Part shown: positions 1 to 7,398 of the stretch, one piece after another
How the letters are laid out: every line of letters begins with the position of its first letter
Position numbering within the stretch: position 1 is the first letter of the stretch
Position numbers and translations under genes: made by a program
Notes under the pieces: model-generated
The model's input: only the letters and a program-made list of their open reading frames with translations
Told to the model about the DNA's origin: nothing
The model's database searches: none
NCBI GenBank assembly: GCA_027024125.1
Contig: JALVSV010000190.1
Span: 1-16,540, forward strand
From: Methylothermaceae bacterium
GTDB taxonomy: Bacteria > Pseudomonadota > Gammaproteobacteria > Methylococcales > Methylothermaceae
Length of the DNA: 16,540 nt
Direction: 5' to 3'

Positions 1-1582
1 CCTGAGCGAAGGCCTGCTTGAAATAGTCGTAGAGCAGCCGGGAGCGTTTTGACAGCACTGCCAGCGAAGCATCGTTGCCCATCGATCCTACCGGATCCTG
101 GCCTGTGGCGGTCATCGGCTGGAGAAAAACCTTGAGGTCTTCCTGGGTATAGCCAAAAGCCTGCATGCGGTCACGCAGGGTCTCTTCATCAGGTGGCATG
201 GGGGCTACTTCCGGTGCCAGTTTTTCCAACTGAATCTGGGTGTTGTCCAACCATTCCTGATATGGCGCCTGGGAGGCCAGTTCGGCCTTCAGCTCCGCAT
301 CATCGATGATACGACCTTGTTCCAGGTCGATCAGAAGCATTTTCCCTGGCTGGAGGCGCCATTTCTTGATGATCTTTTCTTCTGGAATATGGAGTACCCC
401 CATCTCAGAAGCCATCACCACCATGTCGTCTTCAGTGATGAGATAGCGGGCCGGGCGCAGGCCATTGCGGTCCAGGGTGGCACCGATCTGACGGCCGTCG
501 GTGAAAGCGATGGCCGCCGGACCATCCCAGGGTTCCATCAATGCAGCATGATACTCATAGAAGGCGCGGCGTTTCTCGTCCATCAGGGGATTGCCGGCCC
601 ATGCTTCAGGAATCAACAGCATCATGGCATAAGACAGGGAATACCCCCCAGCGACCAACAGCTCCAAGGCGTTGTCAAAGCAGGCTGAATCCGATTGTCC
701 TTCAGCGATCAATGGCCAAAGTTTATCCAGGTCATCACCCAGGAGGTCTGAATTCATTGCATGCCGTCTGGCAGCCATCCAGTTGATATTGCCCCGCAAG
801 GTGTTGATCTCACCATTGTGTGCGATCATTCGGAACGGTTGGGCGAGATCCCAGGAAGGGAAGGTATTGGTGGAAAATCGCTGATGTACCAAGGCAAGCG
901 CGGATTCCATGCGCGGATCGTGCAGCTCAGGGTAGAATTCGCCCACCTGATCCGACATCAGCATACCTTTATAGACTATGGTGCGTGATGAAAGGGACGG
1001 CAGGTAGAATCCTGCAGGGTCATCCAGGCTTTTGTTTCTTACGTAGTTTTCCGCCTGTTTGCGGATGACGAACAGTTTGCGTTCGAAAGCATCCTGGTCA
1101 GGGCAGTTCGTTCCTTTCCCTATGAAAACCTGACGGACCACAGGCTCCAATGCCTTGACCGACTCGCCAATAGTGGTGTTATTGGTCGGGACATCGCGCC
1201 AACCCAGGATGGATTGTCCCTCGTTGTGGATGAAGTCTTCCAGAACCTGCTGGCACAATTGACGGTTGTCTTCCCCCTGGGGAAGAAATACCATGCCCAC
1301 GCCATATTCTCCTTCCACAGGCAAGGTGATGCCTATCTTCGAGCATTCTTCCCGCAGGAAACGATCAGGGGTTTGCAACAGTATGCCGGCGCCATCTCCC
1401 CCTTTGGGATCTGCACCTACCGCGCCTCGGTGAGTCAGGTTGGTAACGATCTCCAGTCCCTGCTCTACGATGGCGTGGCTTTTTCGTCCTTTGATATTCA
1501 CTACGAAGCCTACGCCGCAGGCATCGTGTTCATTTCTGGGATCGTATAGACCCTGTTTGCGTGGGAATCCGCTATGATTCAT
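1..1582 (-). CDS. gltB: Glutamate synthase (NADPH) large subunit, N-terminal part, cut by window start
   Basis: The large subunit of glutamate synthase takes ammonia from glutamine and transfers it to 2-oxoglutarate, giving two glutamates in the cytoplasm. Reading in from ATG at 1582, the frame stays open for 527 codons to the window edge, about a third of a typical protein of roughly 1,500 residues. Residues 20-26 read DACGVGF, placing the catalytic nucleophile at Cys22 after a short propeptide that is normally cleaved, as in class II glutamine amidotransferases. Further on are THRGAVGADPKGGDGAG, HQRFSTNTFPSW, HNGEINT and PWDGPAA, all typical of the GltB amidotransferase domain. At the window edge GSMGNDASLAVLSKRSR marks the start of the central domain. 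GAGG lies 6 nt before the ATG. The gene is divergent from nlpD across about 100 bp. The small-subunit partner gltD, usually downstream, would lie outside the window. Confidence 0.96.
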   Translation of the reverse strand, partial: MNHSGFPRKQGLYDPRNEHDACGVGFVVNIKGRKSHAIVEQGLEIVTNLTHRGAVGADPKGGDGAGILLQTPDRFLREECSKIGITLPVEGEYGVGMVFLPQGEDNRQLCQQVLEDFIHNEGQSILGWRDVPTNNTTIGESVKALEPVVRQVFIGKGTNCPDQDAFERKLFVIRKQAENYVRNKSLDDPAGFYLPSLSSRTIVYKGMLMSDQVGEFYPELHDPRMESALALVHQRFSTNTFPSWDLAQPFRMIAHNGEINTLRGNINWMAARRHAMNSDLLGDDLDKLWPLIAEGQSDSACFDNALELLVAGGYSLSYAMMLLIPEAWAGNPLMDEKRRAFYEYHAALMEPWDGPAAIAFTDGRQIGATLDRNGLRPARYLITEDDMVVMASEMGVLHIPEEKIIKKWRLQPGKMLLIDLEQGRIIDDAELKAELASQAPYQEWLDNTQIQLEKLAPEVAPMPPDEETLRDRMQAFGYTQEDLKVFLQPMTATGQDPVGSMGNDASLAVLSKRSRLLYDYFKQAFAQ

Positions 1583-1712
1583 ATTCGACCTCATCAGGAT
1601 ACGCAGTCGGGGGCCCTGGTGGGGCAATGAAGCCCATGTCCGGTTCCGGACCCGTCAATCCGAAGAAAAGCACAAAAGCATAGGAGACTTGGCTACGATT
1701 TGCAAGATTGGC

Positions 1713-2435
1713 ATGGTTTTACTGAGAGGCCTATGCGCTCATGGGCGATTGGCAATCCTGGGAGTGGCGGTTGCCACCATGGTTTCCTGTGGGGGCTCGA
1801 ATCCCCCCCGGAAAAGCGCTTATCCCAAGATAGAAGGTAATTTCTATCGGGTACGACCGGGTGATACCTTGTATGCAATTTCCCGGAGAAGCGGCCATAA
1901 CTATCGTGCCATTGCACGCTGGAATCATATAAGGCCGCCTTATACGATTCGGGTCAATCAGGTTCTTCGTCTCACTCCTCCCCCACGGAAAAAGGTGCAG
2001 GTTCATGCTTCCCGGACCCCGAAACCGCGTTCCTCGTCTTCCCGAAAAAAAAATTCAAAAAAAAATTTAAAGATTTCCTGGCGCTGGCCGTTAAAGGGGG
2101 TGATTGTCAGAAATTTTGTCCAGACAGGCAGGAAAGGAATCGACATTGCGGCCTCTGCGGATACCTATGTGAGGGCAGCAGCAGCCGGAAAAGTGGTTTA
2201 TAGCGGCAGTGGTCTGGTCGGATACGGCAATCTGGTGATTATCAAGCATGGGGAAATCTTTTTGTCGGCCTATGGCAATAATCGCCGGCTCCTGGTTAAG
2301 GAAGGGCAGGGAGTCAAGGCAGGTCAGCTCATCTCGGAATTGGGGAAAAGGGCGGGGGCTCGTCCCATTCTTCATTTTGAGATACGCCGGCAAGGGGATC
2401 CGGTCGATCCCTTGAAATTTTTACCCAGGCGTTAA
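1713..2435 (+). CDS. nlpD: NlpD-like lipoprotein, LysM domain plus degenerate LytM/M23 domain
   Basis: Likely outer-membrane lipoprotein that activates the cell-separation amidase (AmiC in E. coli). The N-terminus is a signal sequence with a hydrophobic stretch LAILGVAVATMV ending in MVSC, an acceptable lipobox. A LysM domain follows (FYRVRPGDTLYAI... to about NQVLRLT), then a Lys/Ser-rich linker, then a LytM domain (GIDIAASADTYVRAAAAG, GYGNLVIIKHG, LHFEIR, DPVDPLKFLP). The active M23 motif HxxxD is broken: the position before GID carries no His. That matches NlpD and EnvC, which regulate amidases instead of cutting peptidoglycan. The start is uncertain: AGGAG at 1682-1686 is too close to the in-frame TTG at 1689 and far from ATG 1713. 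I chose ATG 1713, which gives a normal signal length. The gene ends 27 nt before rpoS, the classical gammaproteobacterial arrangement, where the main rpoS promoter often lies inside nlpD. Confidence 0.9.
   Translation: MVLLRGLCAHGRLAILGVAVATMVSCGGSNPPRKSAYPKIEGNFYRVRPGDTLYAISRRSGHNYRAIARWNHIRPPYTIRVNQVLRLTPPPRKKVQVHASRTPKPRSSSSRKKNSKKNLKISWRWPLKGVIVRNFVQTGRKGIDIAASADTYVRAAAAGKVVYSGSGLVGYGNLVIIKHGEIFLSAYGNNRRLLVKEGQGVKAGQLISELGKRAGARPILHFEIRRQGDPVDPLKFLPRR
2045..2065 (+). repeat. Two A9 homopolymer tracts inside nlpD
   Basis: Nine consecutive A at 2045-2053, then TTC, then nine A at 2057-2065. They encode the Lys-rich linker (RKKNSKKN) between the LysM and LytM domains. Runs this long are prone to polymerase slippage, and the 12-bp phasing of the A-tracts could also bend the DNA or act as an UP-like element for a promoter of rpoS. 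The frame is open through both tracts as sequenced. Confidence 0.85.
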
Positions 2436-2462
2436 CCTGATTTCAATCTCGGGAGGAGTGGG

Positions 2463-3407
2463 ATGGTTCAGAAAACGACAAGTGTGGATAGGGCGGATAT
2501 GACAATGAATGAAATGATTCCTGAATGGGGTGCCGAGGCTCTTGTAGAGTCTACAACGACTACGCAAGGTGGAAGTCAATTCGATGCGACTCAAATCTAT
2601 CTGAATGAATTGAGCCAGTCCAAACTATTGACCGCGGATGAAGAAAAATATTACGGTACCTTGGCACGTCAAGGGGACGAGCGTGCCCGAAAGCGCATGA
2701 TCGAAAGCAATCTGCGGCTGGTGGTCAAGATTGCCCGGCGTTATCTGAACCGGGGGCTACCCCTGTTGGATCTGGTGGAAGAAGGGAACCTGGGATTGAT
2801 CAGGGCTGTGGAGAAATTTGAACCGGCAAGAGGATTTCGCTTCTCCACTTATGCTACCTGGTGGATCCGCCAGACTATCGAGCGTGCCTTGATGAATCAG
2901 ACCCGAACCATACGTCTGCCCATCCATATCGTCAAGGAGATGAATGTCTATCTCAAGGCCATGAGACAGTTGTCTCAAAAAATGGACCGTGATCCCACCC
3001 CCGAAGACATCGCTGCCTATCTCGACAAACCGGTCAAGGATGTGGAGCGCATGCTCAAACTGAACGAGCGTACGACTTCCGTTGACGTACCCTATGGCAA
3101 AGAATCCGACAAACCGTTGCTGGATGTCATGACAGATGAAGCAGTGGAGGGTCCCGAGGAACAAATTCAAGATGAAACTGTACACAAACATATGAGCCGC
3201 TGGCTGCAAAAATTGCCGGAGAAGCATCGTGAGGTGCTACTGCGCCGATATGGCTTATGGGGGCATGAGATCTCCACTCTCGAACAGGTTGCCCAGGAAT
3301 TGCAGGTGACCCGTGAGCGGGTCAGGCAGATTCAAATGGAGGCGGTAAAGAAACTGCGTGAAATGCTGGAAAAAGACGGCTTTTCAGTGGAGACGATTTT
3401 TCATTGA
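2463..3407 (+). CDS. rpoS: RNA polymerase sigma factor RpoS
   Basis: General stress and stationary-phase sigma factor, 314 residues. It has the sigma-70 regions in order: region 1.2 ([21 protein letters not shown], about 41-61), region 2 with [12 protein letters not shown] and [19 protein letters not shown], the -10 reading helix [17 protein letters not shown] (about 127-143), region 3 [18 protein letters not shown], and a C-terminal region 4 helix-turn-helix ([20 protein letters not shown]). The RpoS type, as opposed to RpoD, is shown by the missing long region 1.1, the size, the [12 protein letters not shown] segment and the place after nlpD. Lys158 aligns with the lysine used by the RssB adaptor in E. 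coli. GGAGG at 2452-2456 sits 6 nt before the ATG. A strong terminator follows about 35 nt after the stop. The N-terminal 40 residues are Thr-rich and unlike E. coli RpoS. Confidence 0.97.
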   Translation: MVQKTTSVDRADMTMNEMIPEWGAEALVESTTTTQGGSQFDATQIYLNELSQSKLLTADEEKYYGTLARQGDERARKRMIESNLRLVVKIARRYLNRGLPLLDLVEEGNLGLIRAVEKFEPARGFRFSTYATWWIRQTIERALMNQTRTIRLPIHIVKEMNVYLKAMRQLSQKMDRDPTPEDIAAYLDKPVKDVERMLKLNERTTSVDVPYGKESDKPLLDVMTDEAVEGPEEQIQDETVHKHMSRWLQKLPEKHREVLLRRYGLWGHEISTLEQVAQELQVTRERVRQIQMEAVKKLREMLEKDGFSVETIFH

Positions 3408-3441
3408 ACGCTGTTTCATCCGGTTCCTGAAGGCCGTTGTT

Positions 3442-3468
3442 ACCCGCCCAAAAAGGCGGGTTTTTTTT
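3442..3468 (+). terminator. Rho-independent terminator after rpoS
   Basis: Stem CCCGCC (3443-3448) pairs with GGCGGG (3455-3460) across a six-base loop, extended by A3442-T3461 and followed by eight T (3461-3468). It closes the nlpD-rpoS transcript and separates it from the Nudix gene. Confidence 0.93.
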
Positions 3469-3579
3469 GCTTTTCTCAGGGTGCCGTAACGAACTGCCAG
3501 GACGGATTCAAAGCGTGGGTGCCGAATTTGTTGGCTGCAATCACTTGGCATGGGTTTGCAGGCAGGGCATCATAAAACC

Positions 3580-4032
3580 ATGGCAACATCGTCAGTCCGG
3601 CAAAAGTCTCTTTCTGCGGGGGTGGTTCTGGTACGTTATCAGAACCGGGAACCTCATTATCTATTGCTTAGGGCCTACAATTACTGGGATTTTCCCAAAG
3701 GTCAGGTGGAACCTGGAGAAGAGCCTCTGCAAGCGGCAATTCGTGAAGTTGAGGAGGAGACGGGATTGAATCATCTGGTCTTTCGCTGGGGGGAACGCTA
3801 TCTCGAGACCCCCCCGTATGGGAAAGGGAAGGTGGCAAGGTATTACTTGGCCGAGGCGCCCAAGGGTGAAGTCTATTTGCCTGTCAGTCCAGAACTTGGA
3901 CATCCCGAACATCAGGAGTTTCGCTGGTTGCCTTATCAGCAGGCGCGTCATCTGCTCGTGCCTCGTCTTCAGGTCATTCTCGACTGGGCAAACAAGCAAG
4001 TCACCGGGTCAGAGCCAACAGGGAATGGATGA
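3580..4032 (+). CDS. Nudix hydrolase, diadenosine-tetraphosphatase-like
   Basis: Cytoplasmic Nudix hydrolase, 150 residues from ATG 3580 (160 from the upstream ATG 3550; neither start has a good Shine-Dalgarno). The complete Nudix box Gx5Ex7REVxEExGL is present at about residues 41-63 (GQVEPGE, then REVEEETGL), preceded by the strand AGVVLVRY and the motif YWDFPKG. The WDFPKGQVEPGE wording is close to bis(5'-nucleosyl)-tetraphosphatases of the NUDT2/bacterial Ap4A type, so hydrolysis of dinucleoside polyphosphates is the best guess. It is not RppH, which has a different start (MIDxxGYRPNVG) and context. Its last eight bases overlap the start of the kinase-like gene downstream, suggesting translational coupling. 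The exact substrate cannot be read from sequence. Confidence 0.85.
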   Translation: MATSSVRQKSLSAGVVLVRYQNREPHYLLLRAYNYWDFPKGQVEPGEEPLQAAIREVEEETGLNHLVFRWGERYLETPPYGKGKVARYYLAEAPKGEVYLPVSPELGHPEHQEFRWLPYQQARHLLVPRLQVILDWANKQVTGSEPTGNG

Positions 4033-5044
4033 GTGCCAGATTTCGACTACGGCCAAAGTAGCCTTCCTCAGCAACCCCGGTAATTATCCTGAATCCGCCG
4101 GCCGAGTCGAAGTGGTCGAGACCCATATGGCGTGGGTCTTCATGGCTGAAAAGTATGTCTACAAACTAAAAAAACCGGTTCGATATCCTTACCTGGATTT
4201 CAGTTCGATTGCTTTGCGGGAGTTTTACTGCCATGAGGAAGTGCGCCTCAATCAGAGGTTGGCGCCTGGAGTCTATCTGGGCGTCGTGCCTCTGACCTGT
4301 AACAGAAGGGGGCTGGCGATTGATGGTAAAGGATCGATCGTGGACTGGCTGGTCCGAATGCGCCGGCTGCCACGCAGGCAGATGCTCGACTGGATGCTAA
4401 GGGACGGTCGGCTGGGGGCCTGTCATCTCCGACGGTTGGCCCACCTCTTGGCGGAGTTCCATGGTTCCTGTCAGTCGCTGCCCTTCTCTGGGGAAGCCTA
4501 CCGGCAACGCTATCGAAATGATATTGAGCGGAATCTTGAAGCGTTGCAGGGCTTGAGGTCTGCCCTTGGGGGTGTGGACTATCGAAGCCTGGGTGAAAGT
4601 CAGCTGTCGTTTCTGGAACATAGGTCCGACTGGTTTGATGCCCGTGCCAGGGAAGGAAATGTCATCGAGGCACATGGTGACTTACGTCCCCAGCACATCT
4701 GCTTCCCTGATGAAAAGCCATTGATCATCGATTGTCTGGAATTCAACCCGGATCTGCGCATTCTCGATAAAGCGGATGAAACCGCTTACCTGGCGATGGA
4801 ATGTGCCTGGCTGGGATACAGTGAAGCTGGAAAGGAATTCCTGGCTTATTTCGAGCAGTGCAGCAAAGATCATGTTCCCTTTCCCTTGCGGGCGTTTTAC
4901 ATGGCTTATCGGGCCAGTCTCAGAGCCCGTTTGCTCCTCAGTCGGCTGCGTGAGATAGAGCCCGCCCGGTGGTCCAGGTGGCAGCAGCGGGCATATCGCT
5001 ATCTCGATCTGGCCAAACGATATACCCGCGCGCTAAGTGGCTAG
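4025..5044 (+). CDS. Aminoglycoside-phosphotransferase-like kinase (COG2187-type N-terminal domain)
   Basis: 339-residue protein with a protein-kinase/APH fold. After a short start, WVFMAEKYVYKLKKPVRYPYLDF supplies the beta-strand lysine region typical of this family. The catalytic loop is HGDLRPQH (His217, Asp219) and the metal-binding motif is IIDCLEF (Asp236, Glu239). Typical COG2187 proteins carry a second, C-terminal AAA-type P-loop kinase domain. I see no Walker A here and the protein ends soon after the APH-like domain, so this is the single-domain form. An open frame extends upstream to 3818 inside the Nudix gene, but ATG 4025 fits the family start and gives a compact 8-nt overlap with the Nudix gene. 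AGGGA directly abuts the ATG, a poor spacing, so translation may depend on the upstream gene. Substrate unknown. Confidence 0.82.
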   Translation: MDECQISTTAKVAFLSNPGNYPESAGRVEVVETHMAWVFMAEKYVYKLKKPVRYPYLDFSSIALREFYCHEEVRLNQRLAPGVYLGVVPLTCNRRGLAIDGKGSIVDWLVRMRRLPRRQMLDWMLRDGRLGACHLRRLAHLLAEFHGSCQSLPFSGEAYRQRYRNDIERNLEALQGLRSALGGVDYRSLGESQLSFLEHRSDWFDARAREGNVIEAHGDLRPQHICFPDEKPLIIDCLEFNPDLRILDKADETAYLAMECAWLGYSEAGKEFLAYFEQCSKDHVPFPLRAFYMAYRASLRARLLLSRLREIEPARWSRWQQRAYRYLDLAKRYTRALSG

Positions 5045-5514
5045 CCTGCCAGGCTCTTGACCTTTTCCAGCATGGACTGGGCATGTCCTTCAGGATTGAC
5101 GCCGTATTCCACATAAGCGAGCTGTCCGTTTTTGCCGATAATGAAGGTCGAGCGAACGATACCCATTTTCTTGACACCGGCTTTCTCCTTTTCCTGCCAG
5201 ACACCGTACGCCTCGCACAGGGTGCCATCGGTATCTGCAAGTAGAGGCAGCCTGAGTCCATACTTGTCAATGAAAGCCCGGTGCATGTCGCATGGGTCTT
5301 TGCTGACCCCGATTACAATCGTGTCGTACTTGGCAAATTCATCCGCCAGTTGGGTGAATTCGTTGGCTTCGATGGTGCATCCTGGCGTATCGTCTTTGGG
5401 ATAGAAATACAGCACAACGTTCATTTTGCCCCGGAAGTCGGCCAGACTGACAGGGTTGCCATCTTGATCCGGGACCGTGAAATCAGGAGCGGGTTGGTTG
5501 GTTTGCAGTATCAT
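5041..5514 (-). CDS. bcp: Thioredoxin-dependent peroxiredoxin, BCP/PrxQ family
   Basis: Cytoplasmic thiol peroxidase reducing H2O2 and organic hydroperoxides, 157 residues. The thioredoxin-fold opening APDFTVPDQDG is followed by the peroxidatic site YPKDDTPGCT, with Cys46 as nucleophile. In the commonest PrxQ type the resolving Cys lies five residues later. Here that position is Asn51 (CTIEAN). Cys75 in SKDPCDMH or Cys100 in GTLCEAYGVW may do this job, or the enzyme may work as a 1-Cys form. The start is well supported: AGGAG 8 nt upstream, inside TAAAAGGAGAA, so the rpiA stop codon runs into this ribosome binding site. It is the last gene of the prs-rpiA-bcp cluster. Its TAG stop overlaps the TAG stop of the convergent kinase gene (CTAG, 5041-5044). 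Confidence 0.93.
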   Translation of the reverse strand: MILQTNQPAPDFTVPDQDGNPVSLADFRGKMNVVLYFYPKDDTPGCTIEANEFTQLADEFAKYDTIVIGVSKDPCDMHRAFIDKYGLRLPLLADTDGTLCEAYGVWQEKEKAGVKKMGIVRSTFIIGKNGQLAYVEYGVNPEGHAQSMLEKVKSLAG

Positions 5515-5528
5515 GATTGGTTCTCCTT

Positions 5529-6215
5529 TTAGTTGTCCAGTGGGGAAGGTTGCAGGATATCCACCCTGCCATCGGCGCCAGTGAATACGGAAGTGGCCAG
5601 CCGATGAAAGATTCCATGTTCCAGTACGCCGGGTAGCGAATTCAGCATGCTGTTGAGCGTGCTGACATCCAGGGAGGATCCGAACACGGCATCGAGGACC
5701 ATGCCGCCAGCCGAAGTAATCGCCACTCCGGCAGTACCCAGCCGGAGTTCGACCTTGGCCCCTTCTGCTTCGAGCAGGGCCTGGACCATCTGCCAGGCAT
5801 AGGGGTGGACCTCCACGGGAATGGGGAAACGTGCACCAATACGGTCGACCAGTTTCGTTCGGTCGATCAAGACCCAGAATCGTTCACTGCTGCTGGCCAG
5901 CAACTTTTCTTTGACCAAATCCTGGCCGCGTCCTTTGAGCAGTGTCGTATCCGGTGCCACTTCATCGGCTCCGTCCACATAGAGATCCAACCGGCTGATT
6001 TGTTCGAAGGCAAGGAGGGGCAAGCCCAATTCTCTGGCCTTGAGTGTACTGATGGGCGAACTGGCGACCGTGGTGACGTTCAGTCCTTCGTCGTGATGGC
6101 GTTTGGCCAGGGCTTCGATGAAACAATCGGCGGTGGAACCGGTGCCGAGACCGACGGCCATGCCGTCCTCCACCTGTTGTGCTGCGTGGTGGGCCACCAA
6201 GGTTTTGTCGTTCAT
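5529..6215 (-). CDS. rpiA: Ribose-5-phosphate isomerase A
   Basis: Interconverts ribulose-5-phosphate and ribose-5-phosphate in the non-oxidative pentose phosphate pathway. 228 residues from ATG 6215. Motifs: the phosphate-binding GLGTGSTA (22-29), VASSPISTLKARELG, DGADE (81-85), LKGRG (93-97) and KEK with Glu103. Asp81, Asp84, Lys94 and Glu103 fall at the same numbers as the E. coli catalytic residues, which also confirms the chosen start. A GTG at 6230 extends the frame by five codons but overlaps the GGAGG that sits 8 nt before ATG 6215, so it is unlikely. Oddity: the usual GGG-AAL after the catalytic Lys is GRGQDL here. The gene lies 86 nt after prs and 14 nt before bcp. Confidence 0.95.
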   Translation of the reverse strand: MNDKTLVAHHAAQQVEDGMAVGLGTGSTADCFIEALAKRHHDEGLNVTTVASSPISTLKARELGLPLLAFEQISRLDLYVDGADEVAPDTTLLKGRGQDLVKEKLLASSSERFWVLIDRTKLVDRIGARFPIPVEVHPYAWQMVQALLEAEGAKVELRLGTAGVAITSAGGMVLDAVFGSSLDVSTLNSMLNSLPGVLEHGIFHRLATSVFTGADGRVDILQPSPLDN

Positions 6216-6254
6216 GAGAAAGGCCTCCACATCATCAGAGATAGGGAATTGTTG

Positions 6255-6283
6255 AGTATGTTACAAGGAAATGATGGGGTCAA
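6255..6283 (-). promoter_or_regulatory. Possible rpiA promoter between prs and rpiA
   Basis: On the minus strand TTGACC (6283-6278) is followed after 17 bases by CATACT (6260-6255), matching the sigma-70 consensus at five of six and four of six positions. It would give rpiA-bcp a start separate from prs. The evidence is motif matching only. Confidence 0.35.
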
Positions 6284-6301
6284 CTCGAGGATGAGGAAAT
6301 T

Positions 6302-7282
6302 TCACTCCAGCCAATCGGTCAGGGAATGGTTGTGAAAGACTTTGACCAGGGTTTCAGCCAGAAAAGGGGCAATGTCAACCATCTCGATTTTCGATCTTAC
6401 CGCCGAACTGTCCAAACGCCATGGAACGACACTGTTGGAAATGACGATTCGGTCTAGTGCGGGAGTGTTCAGAATATCCTTGGCGACAGAGTGGAACACC
6501 CCATGGGCGGCAATGGCGATGACACGGGTCGCACCCTGGTCTTTCAGAGTCTCGGCTGCATGGATCAATGTGCGTCCTGTCACGATCATATCGTCGATGA
6601 TCAGCGCTGTCGCACCGGCGACATCACCGACCAGACGACCGTGAAACAACTCACCAGCGCTGCGAAGCTTCTCTACAAAGGCAATGCCCACAGGATGAGT
6701 CTGTACTTTCTCGAGGCGCTGACGAAGCTCCTGGGCACGTTTATAGCCTCCGGTATCGGGCGAGACGATGACGATCGTCTGTTCTTGACCTAGCATGAAG
6801 GGCAGGTGTTGGAGCAGCAGGGCGGAAAAACTCAAGTGTTCGGTGACGCAACGAAAAGCATTTTGAAAGGCGGCTGGATTGTGGACTTCCAGGGTGACTA
6901 CCCGATCGGTGCCTAATGCTTCCAACATTTCTGCAAGATAGCGCAGGCTGAGCGGATCCCGGGGTTTGGTTCTGCGATCCTTCCGTGCGTAGGCGAGGTA
7001 GGGGGCAACCAGGGTGACTTCACGGGCCGAAGCGTCCCTCAGGGCACCGATGAACATCAGTAATTGGCATAGCTTGTCATTGACGCTGAGGTCGGGATCG
7101 GAATAGAGGGAAGACAGCACAAACACATGGCGCCCGCGGACGCATTGCAATGGCCTGACCTTGTATTCGCCATCTTCGAAAATACGTTCTTCATGGGTGC
7201 CGAGTTCGATATCGGAATGTTCGGCGATGTGAATGCCCAGTTCCCGGGAAGCATTCAAGGCAAAAAGCAGTGGTGTGGACAT
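6302..7282 (-). CDS. prs: Ribose-phosphate pyrophosphokinase (PRPP synthetase), divergent type
   Basis: Converts ribose-5-phosphate and ATP into PRPP, the precursor of nucleotides, histidine and tryptophan. 326 residues. Family motifs in order: FEDGEYKVRP near the start, VTLVAPYLAYARKDRRTKPRDPL (ATP-binding region), DRVVTLEVHN with the conserved His, IVIVSPDTGG, the flexible catalytic loop EKLRSAG (the Lys and Arg of the KxR loop are kept), GDVAGATALIIDDMIVTGRT (PRPP-binding loop) and ISNSVVPW. It is noticeably unlike E. coli Prs: the VHN-PAAFQNAF region replaces LHAEQIQGFF and the C-terminus differs. It belongs to a second Prs subfamily, and a standard prs may exist elsewhere. It heads the cluster with rpiA, whose product is its substrate. 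The start ATG has only a weak CAGG upstream. Confidence 0.88.
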   Translation of the reverse strand: MSTPLLFALNASRELGIHIAEHSDIELGTHEERIFEDGEYKVRPLQCVRGRHVFVLSSLYSDPDLSVNDKLCQLLMFIGALRDASAREVTLVAPYLAYARKDRRTKPRDPLSLRYLAEMLEALGTDRVVTLEVHNPAAFQNAFRCVTEHLSFSALLLQHLPFMLGQEQTIVIVSPDTGGYKRAQELRQRLEKVQTHPVGIAFVEKLRSAGELFHGRLVGDVAGATALIIDDMIVTGRTLIHAAETLKDQGATRVIAIAAHGVFHSVAKDILNTPALDRIVISNSVVPWRLDSSAVRSKIEMVDIAPFLAETLVKVFHNHSLTDWLE

Positions 7283-7398
7283 GTGAATGCCTGAGGGTCT
7301 GAAGATGGGCTTCCATTGTCGGATATCGTGACATCGGCGGCAATGGAATCTTTGCTATGCTTGCCAATATGAGCACTCCCATGGTGGAGGATCACTGT

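Noticed and set aside
3818..4024. Upstream extension of the kinase-like frame
   Set aside because: It lies wholly inside the Nudix gene and adds sequence unlike the family. ATG 4025 is the natural start.
6225..6230. GTG start for rpiA at 6230
   Set aside because: It overlaps the GGAGG that serves ATG 6215, and starting at 6215 puts the catalytic residues at E. coli numbering.
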